Shown here piece after piece: positions 17,135 to 26,304 of a stretch of DNA of 64,000 nucleotides (position 1 is its first letter; each line of letters opens with the position of its first letter). The translations under genes and the position numbers were made by a program. Below the pieces are notes generated by a model. It had not been told where the DNA came from and made no database searches. It saw nothing but the letters and a program-made list of their open reading frames with translations. This stretch comes from Paenibacillus sp. E222 (GTDB taxonomy: Bacteria; Bacillota; Bacilli; Paenibacillales; Paenibacillaceae), in assembly GCF_013401555.1 (NCBI RefSeq), contig NZ_CP058552.1, positions 2,232,001-2,296,000 of the forward strand, written 5' to 3'.

Positions 17135-17977
17135 ATGAGGAAAATTGCATGGGTCACGGACAGTACGAGCACACTCGATCCGCTATTTGCTGAGCAGAAT
17201 CATGTGTACATTGTACCTCTGCGCATCGTTTTTGGAGAGGAATGTTATCGGGAGACAGAAGACATCTCGTCGGAATTGTTCTATGAGAAACTTGAGGGGT
17301 CTTCACGTGCAAGCAGTTCACAGCCGCCGATTGGTGAATTTATTGAACTGTATGAGTCGTTGAAAGGCCAGTACGATGAGATCATTACCATTCATTGCTC
17401 CACTGCGCTTAGCGGTACGCTGCACACATCAATGCAGGCTGCAGAGATCGCAGGGGTGACGGTTACCGCCATTGATTCCAGAGCAGGCGCGTATCCGCTG
17501 CGGGAGATGATTTTGCAAGGACTGGAATGGCAGAAGAAAGGCCATACAGCCGCCGAAATCAAACTTCACATCGAACAGATAATTGATAACATGTCCTTTT
17601 ACCTCATCCCGGCCAGTCTTCAGCATTTGCACCGCAGTGGGCGGGTGTCGGGGACCCAGCTTATTCTTAGCCAATTGTTGAAAATTCATCTGCTGCTTCG
17701 ATTCGAAGAGGGCAAAGTGGTTGTGAATGAGAAAATTCGTACGTTTAAACGGGCCAAACAGCGCATGCTGGATGTGCTCAAGGTGGATATGGGGAAAGTG
17801 AAGCATGTATGCATCATGCATGCGAACAATCAGGAAGAAGCCGTTACGATCAAACAGCAGATTGCAGATCTGCTTCCCCGCTTGAAGACGGAAATTATGC
17901 CTTTTATCCCTGTGGTAGGCATTCATGCAGGGGCGGGAACGATTGGGCTGTGCTGGATACGAAGCGAGACGGTATAA
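17135..17977 (+). CDS. DegV family fatty-acid-binding protein
   Basis: This 280-aa protein begins KIAWVTDSTSTLD, with the family's DS.S core. It has the SQPPIGEF motif, the HCSTALSGT lipid head-group-binding loop and a C-terminal VVGIHAGAGTIGLCW. DegV/FakB proteins bind a fatty acid and present it to the kinase FakA; that role is inferred from the family. AGAGAAGG precedes the ATG. It is a single-gene unit with its own terminator. Confidence 0.92.
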   Translation: MRKIAWVTDSTSTLDPLFAEQNHVYIVPLRIVFGEECYRETEDISSELFYEKLEGSSRASSSQPPIGEFIELYESLKGQYDEIITIHCSTALSGTLHTSMQAAEIAGVTVTAIDSRAGAYPLREMILQGLEWQKKGHTAAEIKLHIEQIIDNMSFYLIPASLQHLHRSGRVSGTQLILSQLLKIHLLLRFEEGKVVVNEKIRTFKRAKQRMLDVLKVDMGKVKHVCIMHANNQEEAVTIKQQIADLLPRLKTEIMPFIPVVGIHAGAGTIGLCWIRSETV

Positions 17978-17990
17978 GGTTGTACATGAG

Positions 17991-18043
17991 ACCTGGCAGG
18001 AGGTTCACTTTGAAACATGAAGTGGCGATCCTGCCGGGTTTTT
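17991..18043 (+). terminator. Terminator of the degV gene
   Basis: ACCTGGCAGGA (17991-18001) pairs with TCCTGCCGGGT (18029-18039), followed by T residues. An inner TTCACTT / AAGTGG stem adds stability. Confidence 0.85.
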
Positions 18044-18111
18044 CGTATTTCATTGCCAATTGATGCAAACTGTGAGGTAATAAAGGAAACGTTCAAGTTG
18101 GAGGGAATATC

Positions 18112-18831
18112 GTGTCAGGTTATCGCTTGCTGCTTGTTGAAGATGATCGCTCTATTAGTGAAATGGTAGGGCCTTATTTGGAAAAAGAGGGCTATGACGT
18201 CTCTTATGCATATGACGGATTAGAGGCGGAACGTCAATTCAGCCAATCACCGTCAGGTTATGACTTGGTCATTCTCGATCTGATGCTGCCACATAAAAAT
18301 GGGATGGAAGTGCTCCAGACCATCCGTGCCACCAGTCTGGTGCCAGTGCTCATCCTGTCTGCAAAGGACGGAGAGGTGGACAAAGCCCTCGGCCTTGGCT
18401 TCGGCGCGGATGATTACTTAAGCAAACCCTTCTCGCTGATCGAGCTGACCGCTCGGATCAAGGCGGCTATTCGTCGTGCCAACTATACCGCACAGCCTGC
18501 AGCTTCAACTACTCCGAAGGCACAGCGCATTCACATTGGCGGACTTGTGGTCGATATGGATACGTATGAGGTGGAGCGTGATGGCATATCTGTAAAGCTT
18601 ACTTCCAAGGAATTTGGCATTCTCAAAATGTTTGTCACCCACCCTGGCAAAGTATTTACCAAGGCTCAAATCTACGCTTCTGTCTGGAATGATCACTATT
18701 ACGGCGACGAAAATATCATTAATGTTCATATGCGCCGTCTGCGCGAGAAGCTGGAAGTTGACCCGTCCAATCCCCGGTATATCAAAACATTGTGGGGCAT
18801 CGGTTATAAGCTGGAGGTGGACCCGGCATGA
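18112..18831 (+). CDS. OmpR-family response regulator
   Basis: This 239-aa protein has a receiver domain (1-120; acidic pair E9/D10/D11, phospho-acceptor D56 in VILDLMLP, K in LSKPF) and a winged-helix DNA-binding domain (about 140-236, IKTLWGIGYKLE). The start is GTG at 18112, with TTGGAGGG upstream. It overlaps the kinase gene by four bases. With the downstream ABC exporter it has the same architecture and sizes as the B. subtilis ycbLMNO module (from memory). It probably activates that exporter. Confidence 0.92.
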   Translation: MSGYRLLLVEDDRSISEMVGPYLEKEGYDVSYAYDGLEAERQFSQSPSGYDLVILDLMLPHKNGMEVLQTIRATSLVPVLILSAKDGEVDKALGLGFGADDYLSKPFSLIELTARIKAAIRRANYTAQPAASTTPKAQRIHIGGLVVDMDTYEVERDGISVKLTSKEFGILKMFVTHPGKVFTKAQIYASVWNDHYYGDENIINVHMRRLREKLEVDPSNPRYIKTLWGIGYKLEVDPA

Positions 18832-19760
18832 CGTTGATCTTGGCCTGTTCTACCGGGATCTTGGCTCTCGTCGTCATTTTGTTGAGCGTAAGGCTGCATA
18901 AACGCAGTACCCATCTAACCTACATACATGAGAAATTGACCGCGATTATAGATAAAGGTACGTTTGAGCGGCTGCTTGTCTTCAACAGTGACCCCCAAAT
19001 CAGCCAGCTCCTTAAGGACATGAATCAGTTACTGGATCATGCACATCGGGCTAAGGCGGGTTATGCCAATCAGGAGAAGGAGATGCGCAACATGCTCTCC
19101 AATATCTCACATGATCTGAAGACGCCGCTTACGGTTGTGCTTGGTTATAGTGAAACGCTGCTGCACAGCACTTCCCTAACAGATCAGGAGCGCATGATTA
19201 TGACTGGCAAAATTCAGGATAAAGCGCAGGAGGTGCTACGTCTGATTCATTCCTTTTTTGATCTGGCAAAGCTGGAGTCGGGGGATATCGAGCTTGTATT
19301 GACCAGGGTCAATGTAAGCGAATTGTGTCGCTTGAAGATGATTTCTTTTTATGACATGTTAACGAATCTGGGGCTGCAAGTGGAGCTGTCCATTCCTGAA
19401 AGTGATGTCTTCGTGAAAGGCAATGAGGAAGCGCTGGACCGTGTGCTGGATAATCTGATTACTAATGCTATGAAATATGGAGCGGATGGTAAGGTACTTG
19501 GCCTTTCACTCGACTATTCAATAGGCGAACAAGTGACTCTTAGCATCTGGGATCGGGGCAAGGGCATTCCTGAACAGGAGCACAGCCGTGTATTTGAACG
19601 TATGTATACGCTGGAGGATTCTCGTAATCGTCTCTATCAGGGCAGCGGTCTGGGTCTGACCATTACGAAGCGGCTGGTGGAGCGGATGGGCGGAAGTATT
19701 GAGCTGCATAGCGTACCTTTTGTACGAACTGTATTTTCGGTTTCTTTAAAACCTTGTTAG
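18828..19760 (+). CDS. Sensor histidine kinase with minimal sensor
   Basis: This 310-aa kinase has one N-terminal hydrophobic helix (about 2-22) and almost no extracellular part. The HisKA motif SHDLKTPLTVV carries H95. The ATPase domain shows N-box DNLITNAMKYG, G1 DRGKGI and G2 GSGLGLTI. Kinases this small that neighbour ABC exporters often sense through the transporter rather than by themselves; that is inference. It is translationally coupled to the regulator. Confidence 0.92.
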   Translation: MTLILACSTGILALVVILLSVRLHKRSTHLTYIHEKLTAIIDKGTFERLLVFNSDPQISQLLKDMNQLLDHAHRAKAGYANQEKEMRNMLSNISHDLKTPLTVVLGYSETLLHSTSLTDQERMIMTGKIQDKAQEVLRLIHSFFDLAKLESGDIELVLTRVNVSELCRLKMISFYDMLTNLGLQVELSIPESDVFVKGNEEALDRVLDNLITNAMKYGADGKVLGLSLDYSIGEQVTLSIWDRGKGIPEQEHSRVFERMYTLEDSRNRLYQGSGLGLTITKRLVERMGGSIELHSVPFVRTVFSVSLKPC

Positions 19761-19888
19761 GTGCAATTTGTAACTTTCCCCGTAAGCTTAAGGATTTTGT
19801 AAGATTTGATTAATAAAAAAGAAGAATTTTCTCTTTACAATACAGATATAAGAACCCGTCAGGGACGAACGTAAAGGAGAATATCAAC
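19761..19888 (+). other. Gap before exporter genes, possible regulator site
   Basis: GTAAG occurs twice, 17 bases apart (in CCGTAAGCTTAAGG and TTTTGTAAGATTTG, near 19781-19806). A TACAAT -10-like box follows near 19837. Direct repeats in this position would suit an OmpR-type activator. Tentative. Confidence 0.35.
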
Positions 19889-20812
19889 ATGACCTATATT
19901 GCGCGGACGATAGGTGTGACCAAGACGTATGCAGGGACAGAGGTTGTATCAAACGTCAATATGAGTATCAAGCAAGGGGAGATTTACGGGTTTCTTGGTC
20001 CGAATGGAGCGGGGAAAACAACAATGATGAAGATGCTCACCAACCTGGTGAAGCCGACTGTAGGCGAGATTGAGTTGTTCGGTGAAAAGCTCACCCCTAC
20101 TTCTTATGAATTGCTGAAACGAATGGGCAGCATCATTGAATATCCTTTCTTCTACGATAAGTTGTCCGCCAGGGAAAATCTGGAGCTTCATTGTGAATAC
20201 ATGGGATTCTATAACAAAAAGATCATTGATAACATGATGGAGAATGTAGGTCTCAAGGACACAGGCAAGAAGCCAGTTCGCGACTTTTCGCTGGGGATGA
20301 AACAGCGTTTAGGCATTGCTCGTGCGCTTATCACAACACCGGAACTGCTTATTCTGGATGAACCGATCAACGGACTCGATCCCTTAGGCATCAAGGAGAT
20401 GCGTGATTTGTTCAAACGTCTCAGTTCCGAATATCGGATTACCTTGCTAATCTCCAGCCATATCCTTGGGGAAATTGAACAGGTAGCGGACACCGTTGGG
20501 GTCATTCGAAATGGGCGTCTGGTTGAAGAAATATCCATGGAGAGCATTCGCGGGAGCCACAGCGAGTATATTGAGCTGCAAACGATGGATTCGCGTAAAG
20601 CGACCTATGTAATGGAACATCAGCTGGGGTTGAAAAATTATAAATTGATCGATGACCATACCGTACGCATCTATGATCCAGGCGTTGCTCCATCGGAATT
20701 GACAGGCAAGCTGATCGGGCATGGCGTTGAGATTGAATCCATTTTCAAACGGGCACATTCATTGGAAGAACACTTCATGAACCTAATGAAAGGGGATGGG
20801 GACGTTGCTTAA
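19889..20812 (+). CDS. ABC transporter ATPase, BcrA/lantibiotic-protection type
   Basis: This 307-aa ATPase has Walker A GPNGAGKTT (near 38-46), signature DFSLGMKQRLGIARAL, Walker B LLILDEP and the H-loop LLISSHILGE. Residues 215-307 form the C-terminal domain usual in BcrA/NatA-like exporters. It works with the 235-aa permease that follows and overlaps it. Together with the upstream two-component pair it suggests a stress- or peptide-antibiotic-responsive exporter (inference). A good AAAGGAG lies before the start. Confidence 0.92.
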   Translation: MTYIARTIGVTKTYAGTEVVSNVNMSIKQGEIYGFLGPNGAGKTTMMKMLTNLVKPTVGEIELFGEKLTPTSYELLKRMGSIIEYPFFYDKLSARENLELHCEYMGFYNKKIIDNMMENVGLKDTGKKPVRDFSLGMKQRLGIARALITTPELLILDEPINGLDPLGIKEMRDLFKRLSSEYRITLLISSHILGEIEQVADTVGVIRNGRLVEEISMESIRGSHSEYIELQTMDSRKATYVMEHQLGLKNYKLIDDHTVRIYDPGVAPSELTGKLIGHGVEIESIFKRAHSLEEHFMNLMKGDGDVA

Positions 20813-21503
20813 ACTGATCCAGCTGGAACTGCGCAAACATCGGTTTGCCCGAAATTTCAGAGCGGTAGGAATTGCCAATCTCGTCCTCATCCTGTTTCTC
20901 ATCATGATTGGATTCACCGATCAGGGGGCAGAAGATTACGCTTTTGCAAATTACGATGTTTCCTTCATGTTAGTAGATACGTTTGCCAGAGCCGTATTCA
21001 TTATTTTTGGTGGTGCGCTGATAGGGAAACTGATTATCAGTGAGTATCGAAATAAAACAATGAACGTCATGTTTACCTATCCGATCAAGCGCCATAAAAT
21101 CATTGCAGCCAAACTGATCATCATCTTTGTTTTTACTTTCATGATGATTTTGTTTACCGATGTGCTGATGGGGGCATTGTTAGTTGTGGCAAACCACTTC
21201 TATGACTTCATTCCCGACACATTGACGATGCGTGAAGCATTGGTACTGTTGCTGAAGTACACCATTAGTTCCTTGTCCGCTGCGGGCATGGCCCTGATCC
21301 CTCTATTCTTTGGGATGCGCAAACATTCGGTCACGGCTACACTGGTATCATCCATTCTGCTTGTTTCTGTAGTATGTTCAGGATTCAACGGGCCAATGTT
21401 CTCCATCAATACACTTATTGTGCTTCCGCTGACCCTGGGGGCAATTGGACTGTGGATAGCTTCGCTGTCCATGATTCGTCTGGAGACAAAAGACGTGAAC
21501 TGA
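20796..21503 (+). CDS. ABC-2 permease of the two-component-linked exporter
   Basis: This 235-aa protein has six hydrophobic segments, starting LIQLELRKHRFARNFRAVGIANLVLILFL-like, with the conserved EYRNKTMNVMFTYPIKR cytoplasmic loop. The ATG at 20796 overlaps the ATPase gene by 17 bases. A TTG at 20805 has better spacing to AGGGG and is an alternative start, three residues shorter. It forms the membrane part of the exporter with the preceding ATPase. Confidence 0.88.
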   Translation: MGTLLKLIQLELRKHRFARNFRAVGIANLVLILFLIMIGFTDQGAEDYAFANYDVSFMLVDTFARAVFIIFGGALIGKLIISEYRNKTMNVMFTYPIKRHKIIAAKLIIIFVFTFMMILFTDVLMGALLVVANHFYDFIPDTLTMREALVLLLKYTISSLSAAGMALIPLFFGMRKHSVTATLVSSILLVSVVCSGFNGPMFSINTLIVLPLTLGAIGLWIASLSMIRLETKDVN

Positions 21504-21607
21504 TTCCTTTGGAATCCATACTCCGTATGGCTTCACATGGCATTGACATCTGCTCTTACAAGGGATAGGATAATGTCAACTGAAGGACGAAGGAGAATGC
21601 AACTACC

Positions 21608-22420
21608 ATGACGATTCCAAAAACATTAACAATCGCTGGTTCGGATACGAGCGGCGGTGCCGGGATTCAAGCAGATTTGAAAACTTTTCAGGAGCTTGGT
21701 GTGTATGGCATGACTGTGCTGACCACTGTTGTGGCTATGGAGCCTGACACGTGGGATCACCAGGTCTTTCCTGTGGAATTAAATGTAGTCGAGGCTCAAC
21801 TGCGCACCGTTCTGGATGGCATCGGTTTTGATGCAATGAAGACGGGGATGCTGGGTTCTGTAGACATCATTGAATTGGTTGCGAAGCACATCCGCCGGAG
21901 CGGGCTGCCACAGATCGTTATCGATCCGGTAATGGTCTGCAAAGGTACGGACGAAGTGCTGCAACCTGAAAATACAGAAGCAATGATTGAATTCCTGTTG
22001 CCGGGTGCTGATCTGGTTACCCCGAACCTGTTTGAAGCTTCGCAGCTCGCGAAAAGTGGACTGATCCGCTCCAAGGAGCAGATGGAAGCTGCAGCAGCTG
22101 TCATTCACGATCATGGGGCGAAACATGTCCTGATCAAGGACAGAGGCGTGATTAACCCGGGCAAAGCGATGGATCTTCTCTATGACGGAACGAACTACGA
22201 ATGGTTTGAAGCCGATGTTGTTGGCTCCGGATATACACACGGTGCAGGCTGCACCACATCTGCGGCAATTACCGCAGGTTTGGCGCGCGGTCTTACCGTG
22301 AAAGAGGCTGTTCGTGAAGGTAAAGCCTTCGTGACCAAAGCGATTGCTGGCGGATTCCCGCTCAACCGCTTTGTTGGCCCGACGTTGCATGTAGCACACC
22401 GACTGGAGAACCAACGCTGA
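21608..22420 (+). CDS. pdxK: Pyridoxine/pyridoxal kinase (PdxK/ThiD-type)
   Basis: This 270-aa kinase has the ribokinase-like ThiD fold: LTIAGSDTSGGAGIQADLKTF at the N-terminus, GMKTGM-type substrate loop (DAMKTGML), IDPVMVCKG and the catalytic GAGCTTSAAI anion hole. It resembles B. subtilis PdxK (271 aa) throughout, including NHQVFP/DHQVFP and FPLNRFVGPT, as I recall that sequence. It phosphorylates pyridoxine or pyridoxal to the PLP pathway intermediate; a hydroxymethylpyrimidine side activity is possible. AAGGAG precedes the ATG. Monocistronic, with a terminator. Confidence 0.9.
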   Translation: MTIPKTLTIAGSDTSGGAGIQADLKTFQELGVYGMTVLTTVVAMEPDTWDHQVFPVELNVVEAQLRTVLDGIGFDAMKTGMLGSVDIIELVAKHIRRSGLPQIVIDPVMVCKGTDEVLQPENTEAMIEFLLPGADLVTPNLFEASQLAKSGLIRSKEQMEAAAAVIHDHGAKHVLIKDRGVINPGKAMDLLYDGTNYEWFEADVVGSGYTHGAGCTTSAAITAGLARGLTVKEAVREGKAFVTKAIAGGFPLNRFVGPTLHVAHRLENQR

Positions 22421-22481
22421 GCGGTGCGCACATGTAGTGTGTAATCGCGGAGATATAACGTGGTCTCAGCCGAAAGTAGCT

Positions 22482-22521
22482 GTCAATGAGCAGGGGATTG
22501 CTCGTTGGCGGCTTCTTTTTT
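22482..22521 (+). terminator. Terminator after pdxK
   Basis: GTCAATGAGCA (22482-22492) pairs with TGCTCGTTGGC (22499-22509) using G-U pairs, followed by TTCTTTTTT. Confidence 0.75.
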
Positions 22522-22663
22522 GTGCGAAAATGTATGGAATTTAGTAACTTCTGGTATATATTAATCGTATATAAGATGGAGTTCATTCCAGAACATGGCT
22601 GGACACACGGACGACACACGGAATCGTTATGTTAACAACAGAAAGCTAAAAGGAGAGTCGGCC

Positions 22664-23344
22664 ATGGTCAGAACAGTGCTTCTGGTGGAAGACGAAAGCC
22701 GCATTCGTGAGATTGTGGCCGATTATTTCATAAAAGAACAATGGAACGTCATTGAAGCAGAACATGGGGTGGAGGCACTGGAATTGCTGGAACTGCATGA
22801 AGTGGATCTGGTCATTCTGGATGTGCTGATGCCGGAAATGGACGGATGGACCCTCTGTGGGCATATTCGTTCCCAGTCGACCGTACCTATTATAATGCTG
22901 ACTGCGCGATCGGAAGATGATGACAAGATCCATGGCTTTCAGCTCGGCGTGGATGATTATGTAACGAAGCCATTCAGTCCTCGTGTGCTAGTGGCACGTG
23001 CAGAGACATTAATGAAGCGGGTGGAGGGTGCCGTTAGCAAGGAGCAGACCGTGATTCGGTTTGGAGGCGCAACACTCGATCCCTGGGCGCGGCGGCTTGA
23101 GAAGGATGGAGTCGAAGTGGAGCTTGCTCCCAAAGAATACGACCTGCTGCTGTATCTAACTCGCAATCAGGGAATTGTGCTGTCCCGCGATGCCATTCTT
23201 AACCGGGTGTGGGGATACGACTTTGAGGGCGACTCGCGTGTGGTCGATACCCATATCAAAAAGCTTCGCAGCAAGCTTGGAGATGAAGCCAAGTGTATCC
23301 GAACCGTTATCGGTACGGGTTATCGATTCGAGGCCGAGACATGA
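22664..23344 (+). CDS. OmpR-family response regulator
   Basis: This 226-aa regulator has a receiver (acidic EDE at 9-11, phospho-acceptor D53 in VILDVLMPEMDG, K in VTKPF) and a winged helix ending VIGTGYRFE. I chose the start at 22664 (MVRTVLLVEDE), with AAAAGGAGAG upstream; the frame stays open to 22595 with no ribosome binding site. It overlaps the kinase start by ATGA. Targets are unknown; pssA lies just downstream of the pair. Confidence 0.92.
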   Translation: MVRTVLLVEDESRIREIVADYFIKEQWNVIEAEHGVEALELLELHEVDLVILDVLMPEMDGWTLCGHIRSQSTVPIIMLTARSEDDDKIHGFQLGVDDYVTKPFSPRVLVARAETLMKRVEGAVSKEQTVIRFGGATLDPWARRLEKDGVEVELAPKEYDLLLYLTRNQGIVLSRDAILNRVWGYDFEGDSRVVDTHIKKLRSKLGDEAKCIRTVIGTGYRFEAET

Positions 23345-25098
23345 GACGTAACGGTGTAACGATGAAACTGTTTCTGGTCATGGCTGGATTTCTGCTTCTT
23401 CTATATGGAACAACCGTGATTGCCCAACTGGTCTGGTTCCCTGACTTTTACCAGCATCAGAAGATCAGCAGCATTAAGAAGAAATTAACGAAGTTTGAAC
23501 AACAATACTCCGCTGGACATTGGAATGATGTGCAGTTGGCCAAGGAAACCGGGAAGTTCATGCGGCAGAATCAGTCGCATCTGGTTATCCTGACGAATAC
23601 AGGCAAGCTGGTTAATGATCCATTTCACATTGTTCTTCTGCAAGAAGATGGCAAGCAGGTAAATATATCGCTGTCGTTGTTTATCAACAGCGAGAACGCA
23701 GGATGGCTTGCTTCACACTTGAAGTATGGTCAGCAATTGACCGTTACAGGCTCGGCAAGTGGCATGAATGATCCTATGGTCTATCCGCTCAAGATAAAGG
23801 ATCAGAGCTCTGTGGTCAGCGGAACAGAAGATTTTCAGGAGTTAACGGAGCCGGTAGAAGAATGGTCAGGTACATTGCAGGACGTTGTTCTTCCCAACCT
23901 GGGAACATGGAGCCAGAGACAGGGTTTGCTTGTGCAGGCCTTGGATAGCCGCTTCCCACTATCTACGGAAGACCAGCTCCGTCTCGCCAATGGAAAAATG
24001 ATTAATGAGGAATGGACCGACAGCTGGAGCGGTGTACGAAATGTGCTTACCATTGCTCCGGTGCACAGCGCCGGCCCCCAGCAGCAGCTCATTTTTTCCC
24101 TGACGTCTCTGCAGGAGATGAGGGAGGCGAGTGAAGCTACACAGCTATTTTATGCGTATTTTGGTATTGCAGCATTTGTGCTGATTGTGTTCCTTTCACT
24201 GCTTCTGTCCCGAATCGTCACCAAGCCGTTGCTTGCCCTGAACCATGTTGCCAAAAAGATGTCGACCCTTGATTTTACAGTGAAATCGCCCATCCGCCGC
24301 AATGACGAGATTGGCAGTCTATCCAACAGTCTCAACGCGCTGTCAACGACACTGGGTCAGACTTTGGAAGAACTAAGGCAGGCGAACAGTCAGATGCGTA
24401 CCGATATGGAGATGAAGCAGCGAATTGAACAGCGTCAGCGGGAGTTTTTTGCCGATGCATCCCATGAACTCAAGACACCTATCAGCATCATCAAAGGGTA
24501 CTCCGAAGGGTTGAAAGATGGAGTCAGTGAGAGTAAACGTGAGCGTTACATCGAGATCATTGCCGATGAAGCGGTCAAAATGGAAACGATGGTCGAAGAG
24601 ATGCTGGATCTGGTACGGCTGGAATCCCAAGCGATTAAGCTGAACACCGATGCGGTGGCTCTTGGAGATATGATTGAAGATATTGCCGGTCGTCTGGGAC
24701 CACAACTGAAGGAAAAGGAACTGGAGGTTGTACTGGTTTCCACCACAGAGCAGACCGTTGAGGGAGACCGCAGCAAGTTGGAGCAAGTCATCTATAATAT
24801 GATGATGAATGCTATACGTCATGCTGTTCCTAAGACCGATATTGTGATTGAGATCAGCAGGCCGGAAGGGCAGGTTCGAATCTCCATCGAGAATCAGGGT
24901 GAGCAGATTTCGGAAGCGGAGCGCCAGTACATCTGGGAAAGATTCTACCGTGTGGAACGCTCGCGTAATCGCAAAATGGGGGGAACCGGTCTCGGCCTGG
25001 CCATCGCGAAGCAGATTCTCGATTTGCATGGATGCAGTTATGGTGTGGAGAACACGCCGGACGGAGTCCGTTTTTATATTATTTTTCCTAATGCTTAG
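23341..25098 (+). CDS. Sensor histidine kinase with extracellular sensor and HAMP
   Basis: This 585-aa kinase has TM1 (about 8-29), an extracytoplasmic domain (about 30-258) and TM2 (about 262-284). HAMP follows (about 285-340, RIVTKPLLALNHVAKKM), then HisKA with H375 in SHELKTPISIIKGYSEG, and HATPase (N-box NMMMNAIRHA, G2 GTGLGLAIAK). The ATG at 23341 overlaps the regulator stop (ATGA). This is the general WalK/PhoR-like layout, but the sensor domain is not one I recognise. Confidence 0.92.
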   Translation: MRRNGVTMKLFLVMAGFLLLLYGTTVIAQLVWFPDFYQHQKISSIKKKLTKFEQQYSAGHWNDVQLAKETGKFMRQNQSHLVILTNTGKLVNDPFHIVLLQEDGKQVNISLSLFINSENAGWLASHLKYGQQLTVTGSASGMNDPMVYPLKIKDQSSVVSGTEDFQELTEPVEEWSGTLQDVVLPNLGTWSQRQGLLVQALDSRFPLSTEDQLRLANGKMINEEWTDSWSGVRNVLTIAPVHSAGPQQQLIFSLTSLQEMREASEATQLFYAYFGIAAFVLIVFLSLLLSRIVTKPLLALNHVAKKMSTLDFTVKSPIRRNDEIGSLSNSLNALSTTLGQTLEELRQANSQMRTDMEMKQRIEQRQREFFADASHELKTPISIIKGYSEGLKDGVSESKRERYIEIIADEAVKMETMVEEMLDLVRLESQAIKLNTDAVALGDMIEDIAGRLGPQLKEKELEVVLVSTTEQTVEGDRSKLEQVIYNMMMNAIRHAVPKTDIVIEISRPEGQVRISIENQGEQISEAERQYIWERFYRVERSRNRKMGGTGLGLAIAKQILDLHGCSYGVENTPDGVRFYIIFPNA

Positions 25099-25118
25099 TA
25101 CGAAGGGGAGTCAAGTTT

Positions 25119-25664
25119 ATGAAATCTTTACCGTCCATTCTAACGTTGGGCAACTTAACTTCAGGCATGCTGGCTGTGATTATGGCTATCCATGGCGAAT
25201 TTGCACTGGCCGTGACGATGATCTGGGTAGCCATGTTCTTTGATCTGTTTGACGGGTTTGCAGCCCGCAAGCTGCATTGTGAGGGTGAATTCGGGAAGGC
25301 GCTGGATTCACTGGCTGACGTTGTGTCCTTCGGGACAGCACCCGTGCTGATCCTGTATTTGAACTCCATGAACGAGGTAAATGCGCTGGGTATGGCACTG
25401 ACGGCATTATTCCCGGTTTGTGGTGCATTGCGTCTTGCCCGTTACAATTGCCAGAAGACAGCAAGCCATGGCTTTGTGGGCATGCCGATTACGTTTGCAG
25501 GTGGTCTTATGTCCTTTTTCGCGCTCTGGAGTCCTTATTTTACTCATGGTGTAGCCTATCTTGTCATTATCGTATTATCCGGTCTAATGGTTAGCCAAAT
25601 CCGATTCCCGTCTCTAAAACAAGTGCTAGCCCCCCATGAGAAGGATATTGTGGAACCGAAATAA
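25119..25664 (+). CDS. pssA: CDP-diacylglycerol-serine O-phosphatidyltransferase
   Basis: This 181-aa membrane enzyme carries the CDP-alcohol phosphotransferase motif DG-x2-AR-x8-G-x3-D-x3-D (DGFAARKLHCEGEFGKALD, then SLAD). It has the N-terminal LPSILTLGNLTSGM typical of PssA. It makes phosphatidylserine, the precursor of phosphatidylethanolamine. The length equals that of Bacillus PssA. GAAGGGGAG lies upstream. No decarboxylase gene (psd) follows; a DedA gene does, 13 bases on. Confidence 0.9.
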   Translation: MKSLPSILTLGNLTSGMLAVIMAIHGEFALAVTMIWVAMFFDLFDGFAARKLHCEGEFGKALDSLADVVSFGTAPVLILYLNSMNEVNALGMALTALFPVCGALRLARYNCQKTASHGFVGMPITFAGGLMSFFALWSPYFTHGVAYLVIIVLSGLMVSQIRFPSLKQVLAPHEKDIVEPK

Positions 25665-25677
25665 GGAGCGAGTCAGT

Positions 25678-26163
25678 ATGGAATTTGCAAGAGAATTTAT
25701 TGGTCAATACGGTTATTTCGCAATTTACGGACTGCTGGCTCTTGGCGTGATTGGCATGCCCATTCCGGATGAGGTGATGATGACCTTTGTCGGTTATCTC
25801 GCCTCCATCTCGGTGCTGAATTATTCGGTGTCCATCGTTGTCAGTTTTGGTGGAGCGTTTACTGGTGGTCTTCTGAGTTACACCATTGGCAAGAAGGCCG
25901 GTCGGCCACTGGTTGAGAAGTATGGTAAATGGGTTGGGGTCAACGCCAAACGGCTGGGCAGGGTGGAGTCCTGGTTTTTGAAATACGGGTACTGGTCTAT
26001 CATACTGGGCTACTTCATTCCAGGCATTCGTCATCTGATGTGCTGCTTCTCCGGCATCAGCCGCATGGCCATAGGACGATACGTGCTTGTCTCCAGCATT
26101 GGCGCGTTTATATGGTGTGTTGTCTTTATATCGATCGGCTTTTACGTAGGTGTGTTAACTTAA
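25678..26163 (+). CDS. DedA-family membrane protein
   Basis: This 161-aa protein of the DedA/SNARE-associated (VTT) family has GVIGMPIPDEV near the N-terminus, the GGLLSYTIGKKAG stretch and the re-entrant-loop signature GYFIPGIRHLMCCFSG. Family members are linked to lipid scrambling, notably of undecaprenyl phosphate or phosphatidylethanolamine. It is on the short side for the family (about 200 aa). The start at 25678 follows AAGGAG. Pairing with pssA suggests a membrane-lipid role (inference). Confidence 0.88.
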   Translation: MEFAREFIGQYGYFAIYGLLALGVIGMPIPDEVMMTFVGYLASISVLNYSVSIVVSFGGAFTGGLLSYTIGKKAGRPLVEKYGKWVGVNAKRLGRVESWFLKYGYWSIILGYFIPGIRHLMCCFSGISRMAIGRYVLVSSIGAFIWCVVFISIGFYVGVLT

Positions 26164-26172
26164 AATGGGACA

Positions 26173-26231
26173 GCCTGTTATGAACAGGCAAGGATAAAGA
26201 CCTCTTGTATATGGAGCGGTCTTTTTTTGTT
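26173..26231 (+). terminator. Hairpin and terminator after the dedA-like gene
   Basis: A perfect GCCTGTT (26173-26179) / AACAGGC (26183-26189) hairpin is followed by AGACC / GGTCT and seven T. It probably terminates the pssA-dedA transcript. Confidence 0.65.
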
Positions 26232-26256
26232 TGTGTATTCATTGACTCCATTAAAA

Positions 26257-26289
26257 ACGAAAAGCCCACCGCAATATGCACGGTGAGCT
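26257..26289 (-). terminator. Terminator of the antiporter gene
   Basis: On the minus strand AGCTCACCG pairs with CGGTGGGCT (positions 26281-26289 and 26263-26271), followed by TTTTCGTTTTT. Confidence 0.75.
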
Positions 26290-26304
26290 GATTATAAATT
26301 TTGT

